In this document: one piece after another, positions 27,132 through 35,481 of the stretch
Layout: every line of letters starts with the position of its first letter
Numbering within the stretch: position 1 is the stretch's first letter
Assembly: GCA_017985015.1 (NCBI GenBank)
Contig: JAGNYI010000016.1
Coordinates: forward strand, 1-64,000
Origin: Giesbergeria sp.
Lineage (GTDB): Bacteria; Pseudomonadota; Gammaproteobacteria; Burkholderiales; Burkholderiaceae_C
DNA: 64,000 bases
Direction of reading: 5' to 3'
Position numbers and translations under genes: made by a program
Notes under the pieces: model-generated
Told to the model about the DNA's origin: nothing
The model's input: the letters and a program-made list of their open reading frames with translations, nothing else
The model's database searches: none

Positions 27132-27554
27132 TTACATCAGCCGGATATCGGTCGGTGCCGCGTTCATCCGGTCGTGCGCATTGTCAATGAAGCGGAGCGG
27201 CGCGGCCACCAACTGCTCCCGGTCCACGTCGTCGAGGGTGGGCACATGAACAGCAAAGAATCGCCCGCCCAGTTGCTCCAGCTCACCGGTCGCGTACATG
27301 CGGACACCACACCGTGAACAGAATTTGTACGTGAGACCCGATTCGGAACGGCCCGGCGGCACCCACTCGTAGGTGCTGAGCATCTCCTCCCCCTGAAGCA
27401 GACTGAACTTGTCGCCGCGCACAAATAGAAACCATGCCCGTGCTTTGCTGCAAAGAGAGCAATTGCAACGGTTGCTTCCCTCTGCCAGGTCGAACTCCGC
27501 TTCGTACTGCACCGTCTGGCAGTGACAGCTGCCGTGGTATCGCTGATGGGTCAT
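27132..27554 (-). CDS. GFA-family (glutathione-dependent formaldehyde-activating-like) zinc protein
   Basis: This 140-aa protein shows the GFA/CENP-V fold with cysteine pairs for two zinc ions: HGSCHCQTVQYEAEF, then RCNCSLCSKARAW, then FCSRCGVRMYA. I preferred the ATG at 27554 over the TTG 12 nt upstream. The namesake Gfa activity is disputed, and most family members have unknown substrates. It is divergent from an HxlR regulator that probably controls it. Confidence 0.85.
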   Translation of the reverse strand: MTHQRYHGSCHCQTVQYEAEFDLAEGSNRCNCSLCSKARAWFLFVRGDKFSLLQGEEMLSTYEWVPPGRSESGLTYKFCSRCGVRMYATGELEQLGGRFFAVHVPTLDDVDREQLVAAPLRFIDNAHDRMNAAPTDIRLM

Positions 27555-27563
27555 CCCAATCCT

Positions 27564-27624
27564 CAACTGGTTTCATTTAAAGATCAGTATTCTGATTGCT
27601 ATGATTGCAAAATACAACTGGTTT
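27564..27624. promoter_or_regulatory. AT-rich divergent control region with direct repeats and a dyad
   Basis: The 81-nt gap between the GFA and hxlR starts holds two direct repeats of CAACTGGTTT (27564-27573 and 27615-27624, 51 bp apart). Between them is a dyad ATCAG-TATT-CTGAT (27583-27596). The region is markedly AT-rich against its surroundings. HxlR proteins bind near such divergent promoters, so this is the likely operator region. Confidence 0.5.
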
Positions 27625-27635
27625 AAAATTTGAGA

Positions 27636-28049
27636 ATGAAACAAGGCAACCGTTCCACGTGTCCCATCAGCACCGCGCTTGAGTTGGTGGGTGACCGCTG
27701 GACGCTCTTGGTGATCCGCGATCTGATGTTCGCGGGAAAGCGCCACTTTCGCGAGTTTCTGCATTCCGAAGAAGCAATCTCGAGCAATGTACTGACGGAC
27801 CGGCTCAACACGCTGGTGCAAAGCGGCATCGTCACGAAAAGCGACGACCCCAGCCACGTGCAGAGATCCATTTACAGCCTGACCGAGAAGGGCCTCGACC
27901 TGCTGCCCGTGTTGGTCGCGATGAGCGCGTGGTCCCAGAAACACTACCCTGGAACGCAACGGCCGGAAGCCGTGCAACTGGTGCAGGGAGGGACGAAACG
28001 GTTAAAGAAGCTGGAAGGGCTACTTAGGCAGCAGCATGGCATCTCGTGA
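27636..28049 (+). CDS. HxlR-family transcriptional regulator
   Basis: This protein of about 137 aa has a winged helix-turn-helix of the HxlR type: CPISTALELVGDRWTLLVIR then DLMFAGKRHFREFL, with SSNVLTDRLNTLVQSGIVTK as the recognition region. A single N-terminal cysteine (C10, STCPI) sits where redox- or aldehyde-responsive HxlR proteins often carry their sensing cysteine. I chose the ATG at 27636 over the TTG at 27630. It is divergent from the GFA gene and likely represses or activates it. Confidence 0.9.
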   Translation: MKQGNRSTCPISTALELVGDRWTLLVIRDLMFAGKRHFREFLHSEEAISSNVLTDRLNTLVQSGIVTKSDDPSHVQRSIYSLTEKGLDLLPVLVAMSAWSQKHYPGTQRPEAVQLVQGGTKRLKKLEGLLRQQHGIS

Positions 28050-28115
28050 AAGCTGCTTCCGACGAGCGCGATGCGCTTCTGTCGCCCCATCGCCTGGTGG
28101 TTGTTGGCAGGACGC

Positions 28116-28760
28116 TCACGCCGCACCCCCCAGGAACAGGTCCAGCGCCTGCTCCGTAAGCTCGTCCAGGGAAAGCGCGCCGCGCGGATTGAACCACTGC
28201 ACCGACCAATTGAGCGCGCCCAAGATGAATAGTCGCGCCGTGACCGGGTCGGCCTTGAGCGCACCCTGGCGGTGCAGGGCTTCGAGCGCCGGGGCCCAGC
28301 AGGCCTCGTAGGCGGCCTTGATGGCGGCGATCTCCTGGCGCTGGACGCTGCTGAGCGAGCGCCATTCGTAGAGCATCACCGGGATGAAATCGGCGTGCGG
28401 CCCGTGCAGCACCTCGAAATGCTGGCGCACCAGGCTGCGCAGTTGCTCGCGCGGACTGGCCCCCTCGGACAGCTTGGTCAGCGCGTCGCACTGGCTTTGG
28501 TAAGCAAATGCCATGCCCTCTTGCACCACAACGTAGAGCAAGGCGTTCTTGCTGTCGAAATGGTAAAACGGCGAGCCGCTGCGCATGCCGGCGGCAGCCG
28601 CAATGTCGCGCGTGCTGGTGCCATCAAACCCCTTGGCGCGAAACAGGCGCGCCGCACCCTCGATCAATTGGCGGCGGCGGTTGCCTTCATCCAGATCCGA
28701 GGGCAGCTTGGGCGGCCGGCCGCGCTTTCGAGGCGTGTCAGGTACAGGAGATTTCGGCAT
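28116..28760 (-). CDS. TetR-family regulator, probable fatty-acid/CoA catabolism repressor
   Basis: This 214-aa protein has an N-terminal TetR helix-turn-helix (LIEGAARLFRAKGFDGTSTR, DIAAAAGMRSGSPFYHFDSK) preceded by a basic AT-hook-like segment RKRGRPPK. The C-terminal ligand domain (RSLVRQHFEVLHGPHADFIP) resembles TetR_C regulators of acyl-CoA metabolism. A palindrome of the form 7-bp half-site, 4-nt spacer, 7-bp half-site lies about 30 nt upstream. Matching sites occur before livH and before the thiolase at 39905, suggesting that it controls the neighbouring acyl-CoA genes. Confidence 0.85.
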   Translation of the reverse strand: MPKSPVPDTPRKRGRPPKLPSDLDEGNRRRQLIEGAARLFRAKGFDGTSTRDIAAAAGMRSGSPFYHFDSKNALLYVVVQEGMAFAYQSQCDALTKLSEGASPREQLRSLVRQHFEVLHGPHADFIPVMLYEWRSLSSVQRQEIAAIKAAYEACWAPALEALHRQGALKADPVTARLFILGALNWSVQWFNPRGALSLDELTEQALDLFLGGAA

Positions 28761-28790
28761 GCATGGAACTTAGCAAAGCCGAAAAATTTA

Positions 28791-28808
28791 AGCAAGCAAT
28801 TGCTTTGT
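28791..28808. promoter_or_regulatory. candidate TetR operator, site 1
   Basis: AGCAAGC-AATT-GCTTTGT, containing the perfect 12-bp palindrome AAGCAATTGCTT, ends about 30 nt before the TetR start. It shares its AAGC-N4-GCTT centre and half-site with sites at 32331 and 39842, so autoregulation is likely. Confidence 0.6.
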
Positions 28809-28861
28809 GAAAATACCTTGCGCTGGACCCGCGCAGGCCGCAGGGCGGGCGCTACCGCTAT

Positions 28862-29377
28862 TTAGGCCACTGCAGCGACGGCATCTACGGGGCGCGGCTT
28901 GGACGCGGCACGCACGGTCGTACCCACGTCAATTTCCCCCGAAAGCTGCCCGCCCTCTTCCACCACCAGCTTGCCGTAGCGAATCTTGCCGCTGACCTTT
29001 CCGGTACTGAAGATGACAAGCTTCTGGCGCACGGTGAGCGAACCGTCAAAACTGCCGCGGATCTCGGCAATGTCGATTTCGGCCGAGCCGCGAAACGCCC
29101 CTTCCTCGGAAATCTGGATCACGCGCGAATCCATGGTGGCTTCTACTGTGCCTTCCACCACCAGCGTGTCGCAATCCGTGATCTCCACGCCCTTGAGCTT
29201 GATGTTGGGCCCGACGGTGAGCTTGCTGCCAGCGCTGCCCGGCGCTGTGGTCGATGCACTGGCGGGCGTCGTCACGTTCTGGGCCGGCTGCGTCGGCATC
29301 GTGGCGGGGGCGCTGGCATGGCGCGGCTTGAAAGTTTCGGGTTCACGTTTGCCAAAGAACGGGGTTTGCACGGCCAT
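28862..29377 (-). CDS. bactofilin (polymer-forming cytoskeletal protein)
   Basis: This 171-aa protein has a disordered Ala/Thr/Pro-rich N-terminus (about residues 1-55) followed by the right-handed beta-helix bactofilin domain: TVGPNIKLKGVEITDCDTLV, VEGTVEATMDSRVIQISEEG, GSAEIDIAEIRGSFDGSLTV. Bactofilins self-assemble into filaments near the membrane and scaffold cell-shape or envelope enzymes. I chose the ATG at 29377 (MAVQTPFF); an upstream in-frame extension lacks family resemblance. No M23 peptidase gene, a frequent partner, is adjacent. Confidence 0.9.
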   Translation of the reverse strand: MAVQTPFFGKREPETFKPRHASAPATMPTQPAQNVTTPASASTTAPGSAGSKLTVGPNIKLKGVEITDCDTLVVEGTVEATMDSRVIQISEEGAFRGSAEIDIAEIRGSFDGSLTVRQKLVIFSTGKVSGKIRYGKLVVEEGGQLSGEIDVGTTVRAASKPRPVDAVAAVA

Positions 29378-29534
29378 CGGACCTCCTGATTGAAGAAGAG
29401 ACGATCGTAGGAAGGCGCGCGGTCTGCACAGCGCAGTCTTGCGCAAGTTGCGTAAGCAAACGGTTCAATGCTTGCATGCGCTTGCATCCTTTGCGTCGAC
29501 TCACACCGCGTTACTGCATGTGCATCCCCTCGAC

Positions 29535-30032
29535 TCAAGAGACGATGTAAGCGCCCGCTCCGGTAGCCATCAAAGTCCCATCGGGACCAAAAAATTCCAT
29601 CCGGGTGCTGGCCACGCGCGAGCCCAGGCGCAGCACCTTGGCATGCAATTCGAAATGGTCACCGATGCCGGGGCGCAGGTAGTCCACGCGCAGGTCGATG
29701 GTGCCCAGGCGCGTGAAGCGGTGCAGGCGCTGATCGAGCGGCTCGTCCATGTGCTTGGCGCCCACGGCGGCCATGACGGCCAGGCCTCCCATGGCGTCGA
29801 GCCCGGCGCTGATCGCGCCGCCATGGACCCGGTTGTAGGCGTAGTGGCCCACCAGCTCAGGGCGCATGTCGATGCGCCCGATGGCACCATCGGCATACAG
29901 CGACAGCACCTTGAGGCCGAGGACGCGGTTGAACACGATCTTTTCTTCAAAAATCTCTTTCAGCGCATCCACAAATTCAGGCTCCAGTAGAGGAGCAGAT
30001 CCGGGCTGCAGCAAGGTCTTGGGTGGGGTCAT
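29535..30032 (-). CDS. hot-dog thioesterase, YigI-like
   Basis: This 165-aa PaaI/YigI-type thioesterase has the hot-dog core RPELVGHYAYNRVHGGAISA, in which the HGG loop precedes the long helix, and LGTIDLRVDYLRPGIGDHFE. Escherichia coli YigI hydrolyses medium- and long-chain acyl-CoA. I chose the ATG at 30032 (MTPPKTLLQPG). It lies downstream of selD on the same strand with a 95-nt gap; a functional link to selenium is not evident. Confidence 0.85.
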   Translation of the reverse strand: MTPPKTLLQPGSAPLLEPEFVDALKEIFEEKIVFNRVLGLKVLSLYADGAIGRIDMRPELVGHYAYNRVHGGAISAGLDAMGGLAVMAAVGAKHMDEPLDQRLHRFTRLGTIDLRVDYLRPGIGDHFELHAKVLRLGSRVASTRMEFFGPDGTLMATGAGAYIVS

Positions 30033-30127
30033 GGGGTTTCCAGGGGTGCGCGCTGTTGCGCTTTGAGATGAAGTGTGGGCCTCGTTGCGCGCGCGGGCGT
30101 TCGAATCCGTGCAGGAGAAATGAAAAT

Positions 30128-31207
30128 TCAGCGCAGCGTCAACCGCCCGCGCCCACCCGGGACAATTTCCCCAATCTGGGTTGCAGCGCCAAAGCCGTGG
30201 CGCGCGAACACCGCGAGCACCTCGGCCACTGCGCTCGGTGCACACGACACCAACAGGCCGCCGCTGGTCTGCGGGTCGGTCAGCAAGGCGCGGTCGGTGG
30301 CAGAAAAATCCGGCGGCAGATCGACTTGCGCGCCATAGCCTTCCCAGTTGCGCCCAGAAGCCCCCGTGACGGCGCCCTGCGCGGCCAGCTCGCGCACGCC
30401 GGGCAGCAGCGGCACCCTGGCCCAGTCGATGGCGACGTCGGCCTGGGCACCGCGTGCCATCTCCAGCGCGTGGCCGGCCAGGCCGAAACCGGTCACGTCT
30501 GTCAGGGCGTGTACGCCGGCCAGCGCTGCAAGATCGGGGCCGGGGGTATTGAGCTTCGTGGTCACCGCGATCATCTGCTTGTAGCCCGCCTCCGGCAGCT
30601 GACCCTTTTTGAGCGCGGCCGACATCACCCCCACGCCCAGCGGTTTGCCAAGAATGAGCTGGTCGCCCACCTGCGCATCCGAATTGCGTTTGATTTTCTT
30701 CGGGTGCACCACGCCAAGAGCCACCAGACCGTAAATCGCCTCGACCGAATCGATGGTATGGCCACCGGCAATGGGAATTCCCGCCTCCCGGCAGACCGAT
30801 TCACCGCCTTCGAGAATCTTGCCGATCACCTCGGTGGACAGCACGCTGATCGGCATGCCCACCAGCGCCAGCGCAAAAATCGGCGTGCCGCCCATGGCAT
30901 AGACATCGCTGATCGCATTCGTTGCGGCGATGCGGCCAAACTGGTAGGGGTCGTCGACGATGGGCATGAAGAAATCGGTGGTTGCAATCACCGCAATGTC
31001 GTCGGTCAGCTGGTACACCGCCGCGTCGTCTGCGGTGTCCAGCCCCACCAGCAGCTGCGGCGGCACCGGCATCTTGTTGGTGTTTCTCAATATCTCGCTC
31101 AGCACCCCCGGCGCAATCTTGCAGCCGCAGCCGCCGCCATGCGAAAGCGAGGTCAGGCGGGGGCCGGCGGCAGCCGGCGCAGGGGCAGTCAGGGCATCAG
31201 CATTCAT
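30128..31207 (-). CDS. selD: selenide, water dikinase
   Basis: This 359-aa SelD makes selenophosphate from selenide and ATP, the selenium donor for selenocysteine and for 2-selenouridine in tRNA. The active-site segment is HGGGCGCK, with C27 and K30 matching Escherichia coli C17 and K20. A normal cysteine, not selenocysteine, is used. Downstream blocks include TTDFFMPIVDDPYQFGRIAA and LTDPQTSGGLLVSC. No selA, selB, selC or mnmH is in this window, so its consumer must be elsewhere. Confidence 0.95.
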   Translation of the reverse strand: MNADALTAPAPAAAGPRLTSLSHGGGCGCKIAPGVLSEILRNTNKMPVPPQLLVGLDTADDAAVYQLTDDIAVIATTDFFMPIVDDPYQFGRIAATNAISDVYAMGGTPIFALALVGMPISVLSTEVIGKILEGGESVCREAGIPIAGGHTIDSVEAIYGLVALGVVHPKKIKRNSDAQVGDQLILGKPLGVGVMSAALKKGQLPEAGYKQMIAVTTKLNTPGPDLAALAGVHALTDVTGFGLAGHALEMARGAQADVAIDWARVPLLPGVRELAAQGAVTGASGRNWEGYGAQVDLPPDFSATDRALLTDPQTSGGLLVSCAPSAVAEVLAVFARHGFGAATQIGEIVPGGRGRLTLR

Positions 31208-31400
31208 GGCGAATTTTCTTCAATAGTGGGTTCGGTATGGATACGGCCCCGTGAAACCTCACGTTTGCTCAGGCCCAGCCCGTCGAAGGGCTTCAATTTC
31301 ATGGCCGGCTTCGCGAGCGCGAGCGCATCGCGTGGGCCACAGTGGGCGTGCGCGGTGGTGGTTGCAGCGCAGTGCGCCCTTTGTATTGCAAATACGCTAC

Positions 31401-31458
31401 CAAATATATAGCTGCTAACTCTTTATTCTAAAGCGCTAGAGCCCATTTTCATCTGAAA
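31401..31458 (+). repeat. AAGCGCTAGAG intergenic repeat, copy C
   Basis: This copy reads TATATAGCTGCTAACTCTTT then ATTCTAAAGCGCTAGAGCCC. It overlaps the 3' end of the enoyl-CoA hydratase gene on the opposite strand and supplies its last codons and TAA stop. Confidence 0.8.
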
Positions 31459-32250
31459 TTCTCCGTGCCTGCCGTCGCCCTGGACAAAGCGCGCCGCGCC
31501 GCGCAGGGCTTCGGCCAGGCAGGCCCTTCCACCCTGCCATTCCTGCAGCAGCGCCTCGGTGTTGGCCAGTCCGTCCTGAGCGAGCGCGCTGGCGCGGTCG
31601 GCCCGCAGCGTGCGCTGCGGAAACGTGGCCAAGGTGCGCGCCAGTTCCATGGCAGCCGCCAGCGCTTCGCCCGGCGGCACGACGCGGGTGCACAGGCCGA
31701 AGCCCAGGGCCTCGGCCGCATCGACCTTGCGCCCCGTCAGAATCAGATCAAGCGCGCGCGCCAGGCCAATGAGGCGCGGCAGGCGCACCGTGCCGCCGTC
31801 GATCAGTGGCACGCCAAAGCGGCGGCAATAGACGCCCATATAGGCGTCGGCTTCCATGACCCGCAGGTCGCACCACAGCGCGAGCTCCATGCCACCCGCC
31901 ACCGCAGCGCCGCTGATCGCGGCAATCACGGGTTTGGAGAGCTGCAGCCGGCTGGGCCCCATGGGGCCTTCGGGCTGCGCCTGGCAGGCGTCGAAATCGA
32001 GCGTCTGCGCCAGCGTCTCGGGGTCGGTTCCCTGCGCCGCCAGCGCCGCTCCGGCTTGCAGATCCCAACCCGCGCAGAAGTGTCCGCCAGCACCGTGAAA
32101 CACCGCGACGTCGGCCCCATCGTCCTGCTCGAAAGCGACGAACGCGGCATGCAGAGCCTGCGCCGTGGCGCGGTCCACCGCGTTGCGAACTTTGGGTCGG
32201 TTCAGTGTCACCAGTGTGACGCGTTGGAATTTTTCGGTATGGACGTTCAT
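31423..32250 (-). CDS. enoyl-CoA hydratase/isomerase (crotonase) family protein
   Basis: This 275-aa crotonase acts on CoA esters through an oxyanion hole. The signature is AAISGAAVAGGMELALWCDL, and the substrate loop GAGGHFCAGWDLQAG carries the first backbone donor. The expected catalytic-glutamate region reads RRFGVPLIDGGTVRLPRLIG, where Asp occupies the position of the second glutamate in hydratases, so the reaction may differ. I chose the ATG at 32250. The C-terminal GSSALE and stop come from repeat copy C. It is divergent from livH across a 116-nt gap with a palindromic site. Confidence 0.87.
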   Translation of the reverse strand: MNVHTEKFQRVTLVTLNRPKVRNAVDRATAQALHAAFVAFEQDDGADVAVFHGAGGHFCAGWDLQAGAALAAQGTDPETLAQTLDFDACQAQPEGPMGPSRLQLSKPVIAAISGAAVAGGMELALWCDLRVMEADAYMGVYCRRFGVPLIDGGTVRLPRLIGLARALDLILTGRKVDAAEALGFGLCTRVVPPGEALAAAMELARTLATFPQRTLRADRASALAQDGLANTEALLQEWQGGRACLAEALRGAARFVQGDGRHGEFQMKMGSSALE

Positions 32251-32330
32251 GGCTTTGTGCACGACATTTCGGCAGGGCTTGGGGTTAGCCCCCGCTTGCC
32301 GGGCAGGCAACGTGCAGGCACATTATTTGA

Positions 32331-32348
32331 GCAAAGCACACGCTTTGC
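32331..32348. promoter_or_regulatory. candidate TetR operator, site 2
   Basis: GCAAAGC-ACAC-GCTTTGC is a perfect 7-bp inverted repeat with a 4-nt spacer, 19 nt before the livH start. It sits between the divergent hydratase gene and livH, so it could control both. Confidence 0.65.
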
Positions 32349-32366
32349 AAAATCACTGGAGACTTC

Positions 32367-33242
32367 GTGCAGTTCCTGCAATTGTTGGTCAGCGGCATCT
32401 CACAGGGCTGCATCTACGGATTAATCGCACTCGGTTTCGTTCTTATTTACAAGGCGACCGAAGCCGTGAGCTTTGCCCAAGGCGAACTGATGATGCTCGG
32501 CGCCTTCTGTGGCCTGGCACTGATGACCGTGCTGGGCTTCCCCTTCTGGCTGGCGGTGCCGGCGACGATTGTTGCCATGGGGTTGTTTGGCGTGGTGCTT
32601 GAGCGCATCGTCATCCGCCCCATTCTCGGCCAACCGCTGTTTTCGATCGTGATGCTCACCATCGGCGTGGGCTACGTACTGCGCGGTCTGGTCACCATGA
32701 TTCCAGGCATCGGTACCGACACACACAGCTTGCCCGTACCGTACAAGGACATGCCGCTGCGCGTAGGCGAGCTGGTGCTGAGCGCCGAGCAGGTGGTGGT
32801 GATCGGCGCCACCGCCGTGCTGTGCCTGCTGCTGTATGCCATGTTCCGGTTCAGCAAATTGGGCGTGGCCATGCAGGCGGCGTCGCAAAACCAGCTGGCG
32901 GCGTACTACATGGGCATTCCCGTGCAGCGCCTCAACGGTCTGGCCTGGGGCCTCGCAGCGGCAGTGGCCGCAGTGGCCGGCTTGCTGCTCGCGCCCATCA
33001 CCTTTGTGCACGCCAACATGGGGTTCATCGGCCTCAAGGCCTTTCCGGCGGCCGTGGTGGGCGGCTTTGGCAGCCTGCCCGGCGCCATCGTCGGCGGACT
33101 GGTCATCGGCATGGTGGAGTCGCTCTCGGGCTTTTACCTGCCCGAAGGCGTCAAGGACGTGGCGCCCTACCTCGTGGTGCTGATCATGCTGATGGTCCGA
33201 CCCAACGGCCTGTTTGGCGAGCGCCTGAGCAAGAAAGTATAG
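32367..33242 (+). CDS. livH: branched-chain-type ABC permease LivH
   Basis: This 291-aa inner-membrane permease of the LivH family starts at a GTG (32367) with a GGAGA ribosome-binding site 5 nt upstream (MQFLQLLVSGISQGCIYGLI). Signature blocks are GFVLIYKATEAVSFAQGELM and AFPAAVVGGFGSLPGAIVGG, the latter near the ATPase-docking region. About eight helices are visible. It opens the livHMGF-ligase-livK run. The ligase in the operon suggests the substrate is an organic acid rather than an amino acid. Confidence 0.92.
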   Translation: MQFLQLLVSGISQGCIYGLIALGFVLIYKATEAVSFAQGELMMLGAFCGLALMTVLGFPFWLAVPATIVAMGLFGVVLERIVIRPILGQPLFSIVMLTIGVGYVLRGLVTMIPGIGTDTHSLPVPYKDMPLRVGELVLSAEQVVVIGATAVLCLLLYAMFRFSKLGVAMQAASQNQLAAYYMGIPVQRLNGLAWGLAAAVAAVAGLLLAPITFVHANMGFIGLKAFPAAVVGGFGSLPGAIVGGLVIGMVESLSGFYLPEGVKDVAPYLVVLIMLMVRPNGLFGERLSKKV

Positions 33243-33248
33243 GAATGT

Positions 33249-33356
33249 CACTCCCCCGATGCGCCTTCGGCGCCTCCCCCTCAAGGGGGCGATACCAGTG
33301 GCCCGGCAAAGCCGGTTCCACGGTAACCCCCACAGGGGGCAGCGCGCCCCGCAGGC
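33249..33356 (+). repeat. GC-rich hairpin repeat (family 2), copy 1
   Basis: This repeat separates livH and livM. It contains three stacked hairpins: a GCGC stem (33261-33273), CCCCC-TCAA-GGGGG (33276-33289) and CCGGC-AAA-GCCGG (33303-33315). Related copies lie at 34470, 36299 and 41111. Confidence 0.7.
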
Positions 33357-33392
33357 GCCATGGTTCCAGCGCAGGAAGGGAGCCCTACTGAT

Positions 33393-34469
33393 ATGCGCTT
33401 TATCTTTAAGACAAGCTACGCGCAGGACCTGCGGCTGGCCAAGCACGGCGGGCATCTATTCTGGTACGGACTGCTGGGCCTCGCGCTGCTGGCGGCCCCC
33501 TGGTTCACCCCGGAATACTGGCTGGCGCAACTCACCTTTGTACTCATCTATGCCATCGTCGGCCTGGGGCTGATGCTGCTGGCTGGCTACACGGGCTTGT
33601 TCTCGCTCGGGCACGCGGCCTTTCTGGGCGTGGGCGCGTACACGCAGGCGGTGCTCACCGGCATGGGCTGGCCGTTTCTGCTCTCGCTGGCCTGTGCGGC
33701 AGGCATTTCGGCAGCAGTGGGTGTCGTCGTGGGCCTGCCTGCCATGCGGGTCAAGGGCATTTACCTGGGCATGGCGACGCTGGCTTTCGGCTTCATTGTT
33801 GAAGAAGGTTTTGCGCGCTGGGAGAGCGTCACCGGCGGCAACTCCGGCAAGGCGGTGGCGATGCCCGAGATCTTCGGCGTATCCCTCGATTCCGCCATGG
33901 CTTTCTATTTTGTGTGCCTGGCGATCACCGTGGCCTGCACGCTGGTCATCCTCAACCTGCTGCGCTCACCCACCGGCCGGGCCTTTGTCGCCATTCGTGA
34001 TTCCGAGATTTCGGCGCAAAGCATGGGCATTCATCTGGCGTATTACAAAACGCTTTCGTTCGCGCTCTCGGCCGCTTTTGCCGGGATTGGCGGTGCGCTG
34101 TATGCACACAAGCTGCAGTTCATCTCGCCAGACCAGTTCAGCATTCTTCAGTCCATCGATCTGTTGCTGATGATCGTCATCGGCGGCCTTGGCTCGGTGC
34201 ATGGCGCTTTTCTGGGGGCGATTTTTCTGATCTCCATGCCGCAGCTCATTGCGCTCGGCAAAGACTGGCTGCCCGATTCCGTCGGCCAGTCGCCCGGCCT
34301 GCAGGGTCTGGTGTACGGCGTGGTGCTGATCGGTTTCGTGCTGTTCGAGCCCATGGGGCTGTATGGCCGCTGGCTCAAGGTGCGCACCTGGCTGCAGATG
34401 TTCCCGTTCTACCGCCAGGGCATGTTCAAGCGCCAGAAGTCTTTTCAGAAATCGGACCGACTCAGATGA
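33393..34469 (+). CDS. livM: branched-chain-type ABC permease LivM
   Basis: This 358-aa permease partners LivH. I chose the ATG at 33393 (MRFIFKTSYAQDLRLAKHGG), preceded by AAGGGAG. Family blocks include GLGLMLLAGYTGLFSLGHAA, KGIYLGMATLAFGFIVEEGF and LMIVIGGLGSVHGAFLGAIF. A basic C-terminal tail (RQGMFKRQKSFQKSDRLR) is longer than in Escherichia coli LivM, and its TGA abuts a family-2 repeat. Confidence 0.93.
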   Translation: MRFIFKTSYAQDLRLAKHGGHLFWYGLLGLALLAAPWFTPEYWLAQLTFVLIYAIVGLGLMLLAGYTGLFSLGHAAFLGVGAYTQAVLTGMGWPFLLSLACAAGISAAVGVVVGLPAMRVKGIYLGMATLAFGFIVEEGFARWESVTGGNSGKAVAMPEIFGVSLDSAMAFYFVCLAITVACTLVILNLLRSPTGRAFVAIRDSEISAQSMGIHLAYYKTLSFALSAAFAGIGGALYAHKLQFISPDQFSILQSIDLLLMIVIGGLGSVHGAFLGAIFLISMPQLIALGKDWLPDSVGQSPGLQGLVYGVVLIGFVLFEPMGLYGRWLKVRTWLQMFPFYRQGMFKRQKSFQKSDRLR

Positions 34470-34594
34470 AGCATCCCCCTGTGTCGCTTCGCTCCTTCCC
34501 CCTTCTCTCGCTGCGCTGCGCTTCGCGGGAAGGGGGACGACGCCAGCGCGGCGGGGCGGCCCTTGCGCGGCGTCCGCTGGTTGGGGGAGCGCCA
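34470..34594 (+). repeat. GC-rich hairpin repeat (family 2), copy 2
   Basis: This repeat lies between livM and livG. It shares with copy 3 the start GAAGCAYCCCCCTG and the later block CCAGCGCGGCGGGGCGGCCC, with a TTCCCCCTT / AAGGGGGA stem between them. It fills most of the 172-nt gap in the operon. Confidence 0.75.
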
Positions 34595-34641
34595 GTTTTT
34601 GCAGTGGCGCTCGGCTGCGTGCCGCGCAGAGGAACACCCCG

Positions 34642-35481
34642 ATGACCACGGACATCCTGCTCAGTGCCCGCAACCTCAGCGTCCGCTTTGGCGGCGTGCT
34701 GGCCGTCAATGACGTGAGCTTTGACGTGCGCCGGGGCGAGGTATTCACGCTGATCGGCCCCAACGGCGCTGGCAAGACCACGGTGTTCAACCTGATCAGC
34801 CGCATCTACACGCCTACCACCGGCCACATCGAATGGGCGGGGTCTGATGCTCCCATCGTGCTGACGCAGCAGGCGCCCTACACCGTCGCGGGGCTTGGCA
34901 TTGCGCGCACATTCCAAAACATCGAGTTGTTCGAGCACGCGAGCGTGCTGCACAACCTGCTGATCGGCCGCCACACCCGCCGCGAAACCGGTCTGTGGGC
35001 CGACATGCTGTTTACCGGCCGCGTGCGGCGCGCCGAGGTGCGGGCGCGCGAGAAGGCCGAGGAGATCATTGATTTTCTTGACCTGCAGCACTACCGTGAC
35101 ACCTTGGTGGCGGGCCTGCCCTATGGCGTGCGCAAGGTGGTGGAGCTGGGCCGCGCGCTGTGCACCGAGCCGCAGCTGCTGCTGCTCGACGAACCCTCGT
35201 CGGGCCTGAACGTCGAGGAAACCGAAGACATGGCCTTCTGGATCCAGGACATCCAGCAAGAGCTGGGCATCACCGTGCTGATGGTGGAGCACGATATGAC
35301 GCTGGTCTCCAAGGTATCCGACCGGGTGCTGGCCATGAACCAGGGTGAGCTCGTTGCCCTGGGCACGCCGCGCGAGGTGCAAGCGCATCCGGGCGTCATC
35401 GAGGCCTATCTGGGCAGCATTGACGAAGTGACCAGCCTGCGCCGCCCGGCCGGCACTGCTCCGCTGCGGAGCGCCGCATGA
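34642..35481 (+). CDS. livG: branched-chain-type ABC ATPase LivG
   Basis: This 279-aa ATPase has Walker A GPNGAGKTT at residues 39-47 and Walker B LLLLDEPSSGLN. Its signature is degenerate: LPYGVRKVVELGRAL in place of LSxGxQ, a usual feature of LivG. The start at 34642 follows AGAGGAA. Its stop overlaps livF (ATGATGA at 35478-35484), indicating coupling. It works with LivF as the heterodimeric motor of the LivHM importer. Confidence 0.93.
   Translation: MTTDILLSARNLSVRFGGVLAVNDVSFDVRRGEVFTLIGPNGAGKTTVFNLISRIYTPTTGHIEWAGSDAPIVLTQQAPYTVAGLGIARTFQNIELFEHASVLHNLLIGRHTRRETGLWADMLFTGRVRRAEVRAREKAEEIIDFLDLQHYRDTLVAGLPYGVRKVVELGRALCTEPQLLLLDEPSSGLNVEETEDMAFWIQDIQQELGITVLMVEHDMTLVSKVSDRVLAMNQGELVALGTPREVQAHPGVIEAYLGSIDEVTSLRRPAGTAPLRSAA

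Noticed and set aside
31261-31300. Possible TTCGAC/GTCGAA-type dispersed repeat near the selD leader
   Set aside because: A short 5-bp stem and a single weak match; not distinguishable from chance.
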